Assembly (NCBI GenBank): GCA_015489095.1
Contig: WFMN01000181.1
Location: forward strand, 1 to 10,899
Direction of reading: 5' to 3'
DNA length: 10,899 nt
Source of the DNA: Mariprofundaceae bacterium
Lineage (GTDB): Bacteria > Pseudomonadota > Zetaproteobacteria > Mariprofundales > J009
Part shown: piece after piece, positions 1 to 6,781 of the stretch
Layout of the letters: each line of letters opens with the position of its first letter
Numbering within the stretch: the first letter of the stretch is position 1
Notes under the pieces: generated by a model
What the model saw: the letters and a program-made list of their open reading frames with translations, nothing else
Database searches by the model: none
What the model was told of the DNA's origin: nothing
Program-made: the position numbers and the translations under genes

Positions 1-197
1 ACCTTAGCCACCTTGGAGAGCGGAAGGCGTGACACCCCGGGCATGCTGGCCACCGGCGTGGGGTGATCGATCGCCTCATCGACAAAGATGGGGTAGATAA
101 AATCGTGGGGCGAGAGGGTGGTTTCGCGCACCATGTTGCGCAGCGACGCGTTGCCGCGCATACGGCGCATGCGCAGCGGAAGGGTGGGTAGAGTCAT
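1..197 (-). CDS. hemB: Delta-aminolevulinic acid dehydratase (porphobilinogen synthase), N-terminal part
   Basis: This is the first 65 codons of a minus-strand gene that runs off the left edge. Porphobilinogen synthase condenses two 5-aminolevulinate molecules in the cytoplasm, the second step of tetrapyrrole synthesis. The translation shows the family's N-terminal pattern: an Arg-rich stretch (RMRRMRG, residues 9-15), LRNMVRETTLSP (19-30), the strand DFIYPIFV (32-39) and the SMPGV motif (51-55). The ATG at 197-195 overlaps the hemD stop codon as ATGA. It has a strong GGAGGT Shine-Dalgarno at 202-207 inside the hemD 3' end, so the two genes are probably translationally coupled and in one operon. 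The catalytic lysines and metal site lie outside the window. The call rests on the N-terminus only, but the match is characteristic. Confidence 0.88.
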   Translation of the reverse strand, partial: MTLPTLPLRMRRMRGNASLRNMVRETTLSPHDFIYPIFVDEAIDHPTPVASMPGVSRLPLSKVAK

Positions 198-976
198 ACG
201 GAACCTCCAAAATAGTCACCGAGGCAATCGAGCATGGCGTCAAAGCTAGCCTCCGGCGCCACAACCTGCACGCGCAGCCCCAGCTGTTCGCTCGCCTTCG
301 CCACCCGCTCGCTGATGGCGGCCGCGATCGGCTTGCGCGCCAGCGTGATCCCGACCCGGTCGATCAACCCGCGCGCGGTGGCGGCGCTACCCAGCAGCAC
401 CGCATCGACCGTGCCCGCGCGCAGTTGGTGCAGGATGGCGTCTGGAACCGGTGTGGCTGGCACCCGGCTGCCGTAGCAGGCGAAGAACTGGGTGTCGCAC
501 CCCCGCAGGCGCAGCAACGGCAACAGGTCGTCACGCCCCTGTTCGGCGCGGACGAAAATCAACCGCTTAGGCCAGCCGTGCCGATCCCACCACGCCGCCA
601 CGCCCAGTTGTGACTGCTCCGCGGGGGTTGCCACCTCTTGCACGCCGATGGCGTGGAGGGCGGCGGCGGTGCGCCCGCCCACGACGACCACCCGCCGCCC
701 GCCGATCAGGTTACGCAGGTCGGCAGGCGTGGTGCGCGCCAACAGGCTATCGACCCCGTTGCGGCTGGTGACCAGCAATTCGGCCTGGGGGTGGCGTCGT
801 AACGCCCCCAAGGCGCCGTCGATCGCATCCTCGCGGTAGATCATCTCCAGGCAGGGGAGCAGAAGCGCCTGCCCGCCCCGCCGCGCAATGGCATCCGCCG
901 TGGATTCGGCCTGATGGACGGCGCGGGTGACCAGCAGCGTGCGTCCCGTAAGCGGGGAGGGGGTGGCGGCGGTCAT
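194..976 (-). CDS. hemD: Uroporphyrinogen-III synthase
   Basis: A 260-residue cytoplasmic enzyme that cyclises hydroxymethylbilane to uroporphyrinogen III with inversion of ring D. The usual two-lobe HemD pattern is visible: GRTLLVTRA near the N-terminus (11-19), LLVTSRNGVDSLL (67-79), the hinge strand RRVVVVGGRTA (94-104), RLIFVRAEQGRDDL in the second lobe (138-151), AVLLGSAATARGLI (192-205) and a C-terminal PEASFDAML (241-249). Sequence conservation in this family is low, so these segments and the typical length carry the call. The ATG at 976-974 has an AGAAGG Shine-Dalgarno at 986-991 with 9 bases of spacing. The stop overlaps the hemB start by 4 bases. An adjacent hemB is consistent with a heme-biosynthesis operon; hemC is not in view. 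No truncation or frameshift is seen. Confidence 0.9.
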   Translation of the reverse strand: MTAATPSPLTGRTLLVTRAVHQAESTADAIARRGGQALLLPCLEMIYREDAIDGALGALRRHPQAELLVTSRNGVDSLLARTTPADLRNLIGGRRVVVVGGRTAAALHAIGVQEVATPAEQSQLGVAAWWDRHGWPKRLIFVRAEQGRDDLLPLLRLRGCDTQFFACYGSRVPATPVPDAILHQLRAGTVDAVLLGSAATARGLIDRVGITLARKPIAAAISERVAKASEQLGLRVQVVAPEASFDAMLDCLGDYFGGSV

Positions 977-1054
977 GGAATGGTGCCTTCTGCGCTAATA
1001 TATTGATGGATATGGCATAGCGTTGATTTGGCGCGATCGAAGGAGGGTGTCGGC
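977..1054. promoter_or_regulatory. Divergent hemD/recQ intergenic region
   Basis: This 78-base gap separates the divergent hemD and recQ starts and should carry both promoters. The part next to hemD is AT-rich (TAATATATT, about 996-1004), unlike the surrounding DNA. Read on the minus strand it gives a TATATT hexamer that could be a -10 for hemD, but no good -35 lies at the right distance. No clear sigma-70 promoter for recQ was found. The region is proposed as promoter-bearing from gene layout, not from a convincing motif. Confidence 0.35.
1040..1047 (+). promoter_or_regulatory. Strong Shine-Dalgarno of recQ (decides the start)
   Basis: AAGGAGGG lies 7 bases before the ATG at 1055, a near-ideal ribosome binding site. 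Two other in-frame starts are possible. TTG at 1028 has no such site. ATG at 1103 gives the N-terminal length usual for RecQ but has no visible Shine-Dalgarno. The site therefore favours 1055. Confidence 0.7.
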
Positions 1055-3268
1055 ATGCGCCAATGCTGGTCAAATGGTGATCCGAGTGCTAGCATAGTAA
1101 TTATGGCTAGCAAAACGAAACAACGACAAGCACTCAAAATCCTCAACGAGACCTTCGGCTATCCCGAGTTCCGTCCGATGCAGGACGAGGTCATCTTCAC
1201 CATGCTCGACGGGCGCGACGCCTTCGTGTTGATGCCGACCGGCGGCGGAAAATCGCTCTGTTACCAGATTCCGTCGATCATGCGCGAGGGTACCGGCATC
1301 GTGGTGTCGCCGCTGATCTCGCTGATGAAGGATCAGGTGGACGCCCTCAACCACTGTGGCGTCAACGCCGCCTACTACAACTCCTCGCTCAAATCGGCCG
1401 AGGCCAAGGAGGTGTTGGCCGAGTTTGAGGCGGGCAACCTCGACCTGCTCTATGTGGCGCCGGAGCGGCTGTTGACCAAAACCTTTCTCAAGCGGCTGGA
1501 GCAGGTGAAGATCGCCCTGTTCGCGATCGACGAGGCGCACTGCGTTTCGCAGTGGGGGCACGATTTCCGCCCCGAATATGTGCGCCTAGGCGAGCTGCGC
1601 AAGCTCTTTCCCAAGGTGCCGCTGCTGGCGTTGACCGCCACCGCCGACGAGCAGACCCGGGGCGATATCGCCAAGTGTCTGGGGCTGACCCGCGCCAAGC
1701 GGTTCATCTCCAGCTTTGACCGCCCCAATATCCGCTACCTGATCGCGGAGAAGCGGCAGCCGCTGACGCAGATCCTGCAGTTTTTGGACGACTGGAAGAA
1801 CGCCTCCGGCATCATCTACTGCCTGTCGCGCAAGCGGGTGGAGGATCTGGCGGTCAATCTGCAGCGCCACGGGGTGCGTGCCGCCGCCTACCATGCCGGT
1901 ATGCCGGCGCGCGTGCGCGAGAAGGTGCAGGACGATTTCTTGCGCGACCATGTGCAGGTGATCGTTGCCACCATCGCCTTCGGCATGGGGGTCGATAAGC
2001 CCAATGTCCGCTTCGTGATTCACCACGATCTGCCGAAGTCGATCGAAAGCTACTATCAGGAGACCGGGCGCGCTGGGCGTGACGGCCTCGATTCCGAGGC
2101 GCTGATGCTCTACGGATCGGGCGATGTCAATCTGGTGCGGCGGCTGATCGAAAATGTGGAGAACCCCAAGCAGCGGCAGGTGGAGATACACAAGCTCAAC
2201 AGCATGATCGCGCTCTCGGAGGGGTTGACCTGCCGCCGCAAGGTGCTGCTGGGCTACTTCGGAGAGGAGACGGAGGAGCAGTGCAACAACTGCGATATCT
2301 GCCTCGATCCACCGGAGACCTACGACGCCACCCATCTGGCGCGGCAGGTGTTGCAGTGCGTGCGCGAACTCGATGGCAACTACAGCGTGGGCTATGTGGT
2401 CGATGTGCTGCGTGGCAACGCCCACGCGCGCATCAAGAACCGGGGGCATCACGAGCTGCCCTCCTTCGGCAAGGGGCGCGATATCAACGGCGATGAGTGG
2501 ACCTCCATCATCCGCCAGTTGGTGCACCACGGCTACTTCAGCCAGGATGTGAGCAACAAGTCGGCGCTACTGCCCACCGAACGGGCGGAATCGCTGGCGG
2601 GGGATACCCCTGTGATCCTAGCCAAGTATCAGCCGATGATGCGCCGCAAGTTGAAGCGGTTTTCACGCAATCGGGACGATCACCTGTTCCAGAAGCTGGT
2701 CGAAATGCGGGAGAAGCTGGCGGAAGAGGAGGATGTCGCCCCCCATGTGCTGATCAGCGATGTCGCCCTCTCCGAGATGAGTCAGATAGACGATATCGAG
2801 GATGTATCGGCGCTGGCCTCGATCAGCGGCATGGGCAAGTACAAGCTCGAGGCGTATGGCGAGGTGTTTACCGATGTGCTCAAGGAGCACGCCAGCCAGA
2901 AGGCGAAGGAGGAGGTGATCGCCGAGGATGGCGCGCCGGTTCTGCTCGCCAAGGGGCCGCCGGCAACCGATGCGCAGGCCTTCACCTGGGAGCTGTACAA
3001 GTCGGGGAATTCGCTCGACGAGATCGCCTCCCGGCAGCATATCAACAAGGTGACGGTGATGAAGCACCTGATCGCGTTGGTGCGCGCGGGGCACCATGTG
3101 GATGTGCCGGCGCTGATCGGACCGGCGTTCGATTCGTTGATGATCGAGCTGGATGATGCCGATCCCTACGCGTCGTTGAGCGAGATCAAGCGCGACCTTT
3201 CGGTGGAGCTGACCAACGAGGAGTTTCGCCTGATGCTGGCGTGGCGGGAGGCGCTCGGCGTATCGTAA
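1055..3268 (+). CDS. recQ: ATP-dependent DNA helicase RecQ with C-terminal HTH extension
   Basis: A 737-residue superfamily 2, 3'-5' DNA helicase acting in recombinational repair and stalled-fork processing. The order is: helicase lobe 1 with Walker A PTGGGKS (61-67) and the DEAH box (159-162) followed by CVSQWGHDFRPEY; lobe 2 with the ESYYQETGRAGRDG motif; a zinc site C393, C410, C413, C416 with the same spacing as E. coli RecQ; an RQC winged helix; and an HRDC domain (about 541-620). Beyond HRDC there are about 100 extra residues (about 640-735) containing SGNSLDEIASRQHINKVTVM, which resembles the helix-turn-helix (HTH_40) tail found on some RecQ proteins and is absent from the 609-residue E. 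coli enzyme. The chosen start follows the strong Shine-Dalgarno. The family-like start would be ATG 1103 (MASKTKQRQ), 16 residues shorter. All core motifs are intact. Confidence 0.96.
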   Translation: MRQCWSNGDPSASIVIMASKTKQRQALKILNETFGYPEFRPMQDEVIFTMLDGRDAFVLMPTGGGKSLCYQIPSIMREGTGIVVSPLISLMKDQVDALNHCGVNAAYYNSSLKSAEAKEVLAEFEAGNLDLLYVAPERLLTKTFLKRLEQVKIALFAIDEAHCVSQWGHDFRPEYVRLGELRKLFPKVPLLALTATADEQTRGDIAKCLGLTRAKRFISSFDRPNIRYLIAEKRQPLTQILQFLDDWKNASGIIYCLSRKRVEDLAVNLQRHGVRAAAYHAGMPARVREKVQDDFLRDHVQVIVATIAFGMGVDKPNVRFVIHHDLPKSIESYYQETGRAGRDGLDSEALMLYGSGDVNLVRRLIENVENPKQRQVEIHKLNSMIALSEGLTCRRKVLLGYFGEETEEQCNNCDICLDPPETYDATHLARQVLQCVRELDGNYSVGYVVDVLRGNAHARIKNRGHHELPSFGKGRDINGDEWTSIIRQLVHHGYFSQDVSNKSALLPTERAESLAGDTPVILAKYQPMMRRKLKRFSRNRDDHLFQKLVEMREKLAEEEDVAPHVLISDVALSEMSQIDDIEDVSALASISGMGKYKLEAYGEVFTDVLKEHASQKAKEEVIAEDGAPVLLAKGPPATDAQAFTWELYKSGNSLDEIASRQHINKVTVMKHLIALVRAGHHVDVPALIGPAFDSLMIELDDADPYASLSEIKRDLSVELTNEEFRLMLAWREALGVS

Positions 3269-3328
3269 CGAGTAGCCATTCAGCTCACCCCATGGGCGAT
3301 CTGAACAGCTACGGGGTAGGGAAGGGAC

Positions 3329-3454
3329 GACGACTTCGTACAGCAGTCATCATCGCGGCCATGGAGGGGTTCGGGGAAAGGATTCCCCTCCTACAGCTGT
3401 AGGAGCGGTTTCCAACCGCGAATGGCCACGGACGGATCTGTTGCGATCTGCTCA
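3329..3454 (+). repeat. Modular repeat, copy A: leader, one REPIN core, tail
   Basis: This lies 60 bases after recQ. The leader (3329-3365) ends in TCATCGCGGCCATGGA. The core (3370-3422) is an inverted pair of REP sequences, each beginning GTAGGAG. The minus-strand REP folds as GGGGAA/TTCCCC, the plus-strand REP as GCGGTT/AACCGC, and the centre is the perfect palindrome CCTACAGCTGTAGG. The tail (3430-3454) starts GGACGG and ends GCGATCTGCTCA. The same leader, core and tail recur at 4028-4140 and 6609-6780, and the leader and tail recur at 8757-8837. This organisation matches REPIN/BIME elements mobilised by RAYT transposases. It could also terminate recQ transcription. Confidence 0.85.
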
Positions 3455-3476
3455 AAGATTGAAGGCGTCGTCACAT

Positions 3477-3622
3477 TTACCGCGGAGACGCGGAGGCGCG
3501 GAGGGATGTTGGATCAACATGCAGGGCGGAGTTCATCAACATCACGGTCGCGGTGGATGCTGGATGCGCGGGATGGAACACCCGTGCATCCATCTTCCCT
3601 CCGCGCCTCTGCGGTGGAAAAA
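3477..3622. repeat. Possible MITE-like element with inverted CGCGGAGG-type ends
   Basis: A block of 146 bases with related ends in opposite orientation: TTACCGCGGAGACGCGGAGG begins at 3477, and the reverse complement of a close variant ends at 3622 (CCCTCCGCGCCTCTGCGGTG from 3598). Inside are a perfect small hairpin ATGTTG/CAACAT (3506-3520) and an 11-bp stem GGATGCGCGGG/CCCGTGCATCC with one G-T pair (3562-3591). The end repeat also appears at 10695-10719 and 10850-10874. No transposase is encoded, and no convincing target duplication was found (ATTTA on the left and TATTT on the right are not direct repeats). With copy A it fills most of the 373-base recQ-rnpB gap, which has no supported gene. 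Confidence 0.55.
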
Positions 3623-3641
3623 CTATTTGACTGAGTAGAGA

Positions 3642-4011
<370 letters not shown>

Positions 4012-4027
4012 ATCTCTTTTCGTGTGT

Positions 4028-4140
4028 TGATTGCATCGCACAAAGCCCGTCCGTGGTCATTCGCGGTCGGAGACCGCTCCTACAGCCCGTAGGAGGGGAA
4101 TCCTTTCCCCGAACCCGTCCATGGCCTAAGAGCGAAGTCG
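4028..4140 (-). repeat. Modular repeat, copy B: leader, one REPIN core, tail
   Basis: The same element as at 3329-3454 but on the minus strand. The leader (4140 down to 4118) reads CGACTTCGCTCTTAGGCCAT and then GGA. The REPIN core is 4113-4060 and the tail is 4052-4028. Its plus-oriented REP stem is GCGGTC/GACCGC, where copy A has GCGGTT/AACCGC, so both sides of the stem have changed together. The leader begins at the base after the yciB stop codon and the tail points to rnpB, so it fills the gap between the convergent genes and could work as a two-way terminator. Confidence 0.85.
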
Positions 4141-4671
4141 TTATTTCTTGGTCTGAAGCATGATCCAGACGGACTGCAGGATGATAAACAACACGGTCAT
4201 CCCCAGCAGGCCGAACAGCTTGAAGTTGACCCAGGTGTTGGTGTCGAAATGGCGCATCACAACGAGGTTCGTCGCTCCCATGATGATGAAAAAGAGAACC
4301 CACGCCCAGCTTAACTGGCGCAACACCGCCTCCGGTAGCACCACCTGCCCGCTCAGCATCCGGGCGAGAATCGGCTTGTCGCCAACCCAGTGCGAAAGGG
4401 CAAAGGCCGCCGCGAACAGCCAGTTGATCACCGTCGGCTTCCACTTGATGAACTGCTCGTCATGCAGCAGCAGGGTGGCGCCGCCGAACAGCACCACCAG
4501 CACCAGCGTGATTTTGTGGGAGTTCTCCACCGCCATCCCCAGCAGGCGCAGCAGGGCGATCTGGAGCGCGCAGGCCGCGATCAGCACCCCGGTAGCTAGG
4601 TAGATGTCGCTGAACTTGTAGGCGGTGAAGAACAGCACTACCGGGAAGCACTCGATCAACAGCTTTATCAC
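4141..4671 (-). CDS. yciB: Inner membrane protein YciB / septation protein A family
   Basis: A 176-residue, very hydrophobic protein with about five membrane segments, the size of E. coli YciB (older name IspZ/septation protein A). That protein is linked to cell envelope synthesis and interacts with elongation and division proteins; its biochemical activity is not settled. Family signatures are YKFSDIYLATGVLI (18-31), FGGATLLLHDEQFIKWKPT (62-80), WVGDKPILARML (95-106) and NTWVNFKLFGL (145-155). The start is GTG at 4671-4669. The diguanylate cyclase gene stops 12 bases upstream and no good Shine-Dalgarno is visible, so translation probably depends on coupling to that gene. The stop abuts a REPIN-bearing repeat. 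Confidence 0.92.
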   Translation of the reverse strand: MIKLLIECFPVVLFFTAYKFSDIYLATGVLIAACALQIALLRLLGMAVENSHKITLVLVVLFGGATLLLHDEQFIKWKPTVINWLFAAAFALSHWVGDKPILARMLSGQVVLPEAVLRQLSWAWVLFFIIMGATNLVVMRHFDTNTWVNFKLFGLLGMTVLFIILQSVWIMLQTKK

Positions 4672-4683
4672 AATGTGGCCGGC

Positions 4684-6543
4684 CTAATAGTTTTCTTCTT
4701 CCTGCCACAGGTCGGGGGTGAACGGCCGCACCTGGTTGCGCCCGCCCTCCTTGGCGGCGTAGAGCGCCAAATCGGCGAACTTGATGCACTGCCAGAAGCC
4801 GTCGGCATCGACCGGAAAGAGCGCGCAGCCGATGGAGATGGTCTTTTTGAGCGGGCCGCCTGAGGTCTGCACGGTGGTGGACTCCATCCGGGCGCGGATG
4901 CGCTCCGCGGTCTGCAGCATCGCTTCACGATCGGTGTCCGGCAGCAGGGCGATAAACTCCTCCCCGCCGTAACGCACCACAATGTCGGATTCGCGCACCT
5001 CGCGCACGATGATTTCGGAGAGCGATTTCAACACCTGATCGCCGACATCGTGGCCGAGCTCGTCGTTCACCTTCTTGAACCAGTCCACATCGAGCATCAA
5101 GATGCCCAGCGTGCTCTTGCGACGCGAGATGCCGGAGATCATGTTGCCGGAAAACTCCTCCAGAAAGCGGCGGTTGTAGAGCCCAGTCATCGGATCGCGC
5201 AGCGCCGTCTCCTTCAGCGACTGCATCAGCCGCTTGGACTCGATCACCGGGCTGGCCACCGCCATGTGCGCCTCGATCGCGTCACGCAGATCCGCCACCT
5301 TGCTCGTCTGTTCGCCGCGCAGGATCACCTGCAGCACATTGCCCACCCGATCCGACAGCATCAGCGGGATGCAGAGGTGATCGTCCCCCTCGTGTTCCGG
5401 GCGGAAGGCGGCGCAGATGTTGGCGGCGTCGCACGAGCAGACTCCGTGCGAGGTGCGCTTGGCGCGGCAGTGATCCGAATCGACCAGAATGGTGGGGTCA
5501 CACCAGCTATCGCAGCCCTCTGATCCTTCGCTATAGACCACCCGCAACTTGCCGGATTCCGGTGCGATCTCGTAGAGACAGAAGCGATCCAGATGGAAGC
5601 GATCCCGCAGGATGCGGCGCATGCGGTTATAGACCTCGGTGAGGTCGAGATCCTCCTCGATCTCCTGCTTGAAGCGGGCGGCATTCACCATGTCATCCAC
5701 CACATGCAGGGTGTGGGTCAGCAGATCCTTTTGCCCTCCCTGACGGTGCATTCCCTCCACGCCGATGGTGGCGATCTTCTTGCTGATGGCGCCGATACTG
5801 TTTTCCAGCGCCTCGACAAAGGCGTTGGTGTTGGAGGCGATTTCACCCACCTCGTCGTTACTCAACACCTGCACCCGATGGGAAAAATCGCCCGACTTCG
5901 CTAGCTGCATCGCGGTTTTCACATCCTCCGCCGTCTCCACTACTGGATCGAGCATCCGCTTGAGGTAGAAGGCAACCAGCAGCCCGAACAGCACCAGCAG
6001 GCCGAGAATCGGCAGTACCGCCAGCAGGGCGGCGTGCTCCTGGTGCTCCAGCGAGAAGGTGAGCGTCACCGCGCCGTTTACCGTTCCCTCGGGCACCTCG
6101 TGGCAATTCATGCAGTTGATATCGTTAAAGCGGCTGGCGATAAACGGAATCGTTACCTTGTAGATATCGTTTTTGAACTGGCTCATGTCCTCGATGGCCT
6201 TGCCGGTCTTGAGCACCTCCTTCTCCTGCGGCGAGGAGGGCTTTTCGCTCTCATGGCCGGGGCCGAACTGGTTGATCACCGGCTGTCCGCGCACCACATG
6301 GACATCGCGCAGCCCCGGCACCCGATTCATGCGCGCAATCAAGTCCGCCCGCTCCGAAATCAGCCCCTTCTCCATCTCTTCGGTAAGCGCCACCCGCATC
6401 ATTTCCGCCGCCATGCGCGAGGTGCTGCGCACCGTGTCGAGGCTGAAATAGCGGAAGGAAATCAATGAGACGGCGCTGAATAGCAGCACCATCGCCAACA
6501 TCGAGACGATCACAAAAATGTTTTTCTTTTTACGCAAATTCAT
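4684..6543 (-). CDS. Membrane diguanylate cyclase with periplasmic c-type heme motif, HAMP, GAF-like and GGDEF domains
   Basis: A 619-residue sensor enzyme expected to make cyclic di-GMP from GTP. In order: a short basic N-terminus (MNLRKKKN); membrane segment 1 (about 9-31); a periplasmic domain (about 32-170) with the heme c motif CMNCH (144-148); membrane segment 2 (about 172-194); HAMP (about 194-250); a GAF-like region (about 295-435) unusually rich in cysteine (C344, C348, C359, C369, C371, C377, C391); and a GGDEF domain with DPMTGLYNRR (450-459), metal-site LDVD (484-487), active site GGEEF (526-530) and an intact RESD inhibitory site (517-520). The cyclase should be active and feedback-inhibited. 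Heme in the periplasmic domain suggests redox, oxygen or NO sensing, as in Geobacter CxxCH sensors or Tll0287-like domains; the ligand is inferred. ATG 6543 was chosen (GGGAG upstream) over TTG at 6567. Confidence 0.93.
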   Translation of the reverse strand: MNLRKKKNIFVIVSMLAMVLLFSAVSLISFRYFSLDTVRSTSRMAAEMMRVALTEEMEKGLISERADLIARMNRVPGLRDVHVVRGQPVINQFGPGHESEKPSSPQEKEVLKTGKAIEDMSQFKNDIYKVTIPFIASRFNDINCMNCHEVPEGTVNGAVTLTFSLEHQEHAALLAVLPILGLLVLFGLLVAFYLKRMLDPVVETAEDVKTAMQLAKSGDFSHRVQVLSNDEVGEIASNTNAFVEALENSIGAISKKIATIGVEGMHRQGGQKDLLTHTLHVVDDMVNAARFKQEIEEDLDLTEVYNRMRRILRDRFHLDRFCLYEIAPESGKLRVVYSEGSEGCDSWCDPTILVDSDHCRAKRTSHGVCSCDAANICAAFRPEHEGDDHLCIPLMLSDRVGNVLQVILRGEQTSKVADLRDAIEAHMAVASPVIESKRLMQSLKETALRDPMTGLYNRRFLEEFSGNMISGISRRKSTLGILMLDVDWFKKVNDELGHDVGDQVLKSLSEIIVREVRESDIVVRYGGEEFIALLPDTDREAMLQTAERIRARMESTTVQTSGGPLKKTISIGCALFPVDADGFWQCIKFADLALYAAKEGGRNQVRPFTPDLWQEEENY

Positions 6544-6593
6544 GTTCGACGCTCTCCCTATCTCCAAATCACGGCGCGAAAGTAAGGTGTTTT

Positions 6594-6599
6594 ATCATA
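6594..6599 (-). promoter_or_regulatory. Possible -10 box for the diguanylate cyclase gene
   Basis: On the minus strand, TATGAT lies about 50 bases before the ATG at 6543, in a short AT-rich island (6588-6605) between the gene and the REPIN array. It matches the sigma-70 -10 consensus at 5 of 6 bases. No good -35 was found at 16-18 bases, so an activator-dependent promoter or chance match is possible. Confidence 0.3.
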
Positions 6600-6608
6600 A
6601 AATCAAGC

Positions 6609-6780
6609 ATCGCGGCCACGCACGGGTTCGGGGAGAGGATTCCCCTCCTACAGGCTGTAGGAGCGGTCTCCGACCGCGAATCGCCACGGACGGGTTCGGG
6701 GAAAGGATTCCCCTCCTACAGGCTGTAGGAGCGGTTTCCAACCGCGAATCGCCACGGACGGCCTTTGTGCGATCTGCTCA
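6609..6780 (+). repeat. Modular repeat, copy C: short leader, tandem double REPIN core, tail
   Basis: A shortened leader (CATCGCGGCCACG, 6609-6621) precedes two tandem 68-base units, 6623-6690 and 6691-6758, identical at 65 of 68 positions. Each unit holds one REPIN (6627-6680 and 6695-6748). One of the three differences is in the left hairpin; the other two change both partners of one base pair in the right stem (GCGGTC/GACCGC against GCGGTT/AACCGC). The 25-base tail (6756-6780) ends GATCTGCTCA, one base from the waaC-like stop codon. The array fills most of the gap between the waaC-like and cyclase genes. Confidence 0.9.
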
Positions 6781-6781
6781 C

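Noticed and set aside
1..976. Heme operon tied to the heme-binding cyclase as one system
   Set aside because: The loci are several kilobases apart, separated by recQ and rnpB, and not co-transcribed; nothing beyond proximity supports a functional unit.
1001..1054. Possible recQ promoter (TTGATG with later AT-rich hexamers)
   Set aside because: No -10 hexamer at suitable spacing; not distinguishable from chance.
1586..2530. 314-residue minus-strand open frame inside recQ
   Set aside because: Shadow of recQ coding sequence with conserved helicase motifs on the other strand.
3422..3638. Two short plus-strand frames of 65-70 codons between recQ and rnpB
   Set aside because: They read through REPIN tail and inverted-repeat sequence and translate to Arg-rich repeat peptides with no support as genes.
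6609..6780. Tandem repeats that might look like a small CRISPR array
   Set aside because: The 68-base units are repeated whole with no unique spacers, are internally palindromic, and no cas gene is present. They are REPINs.
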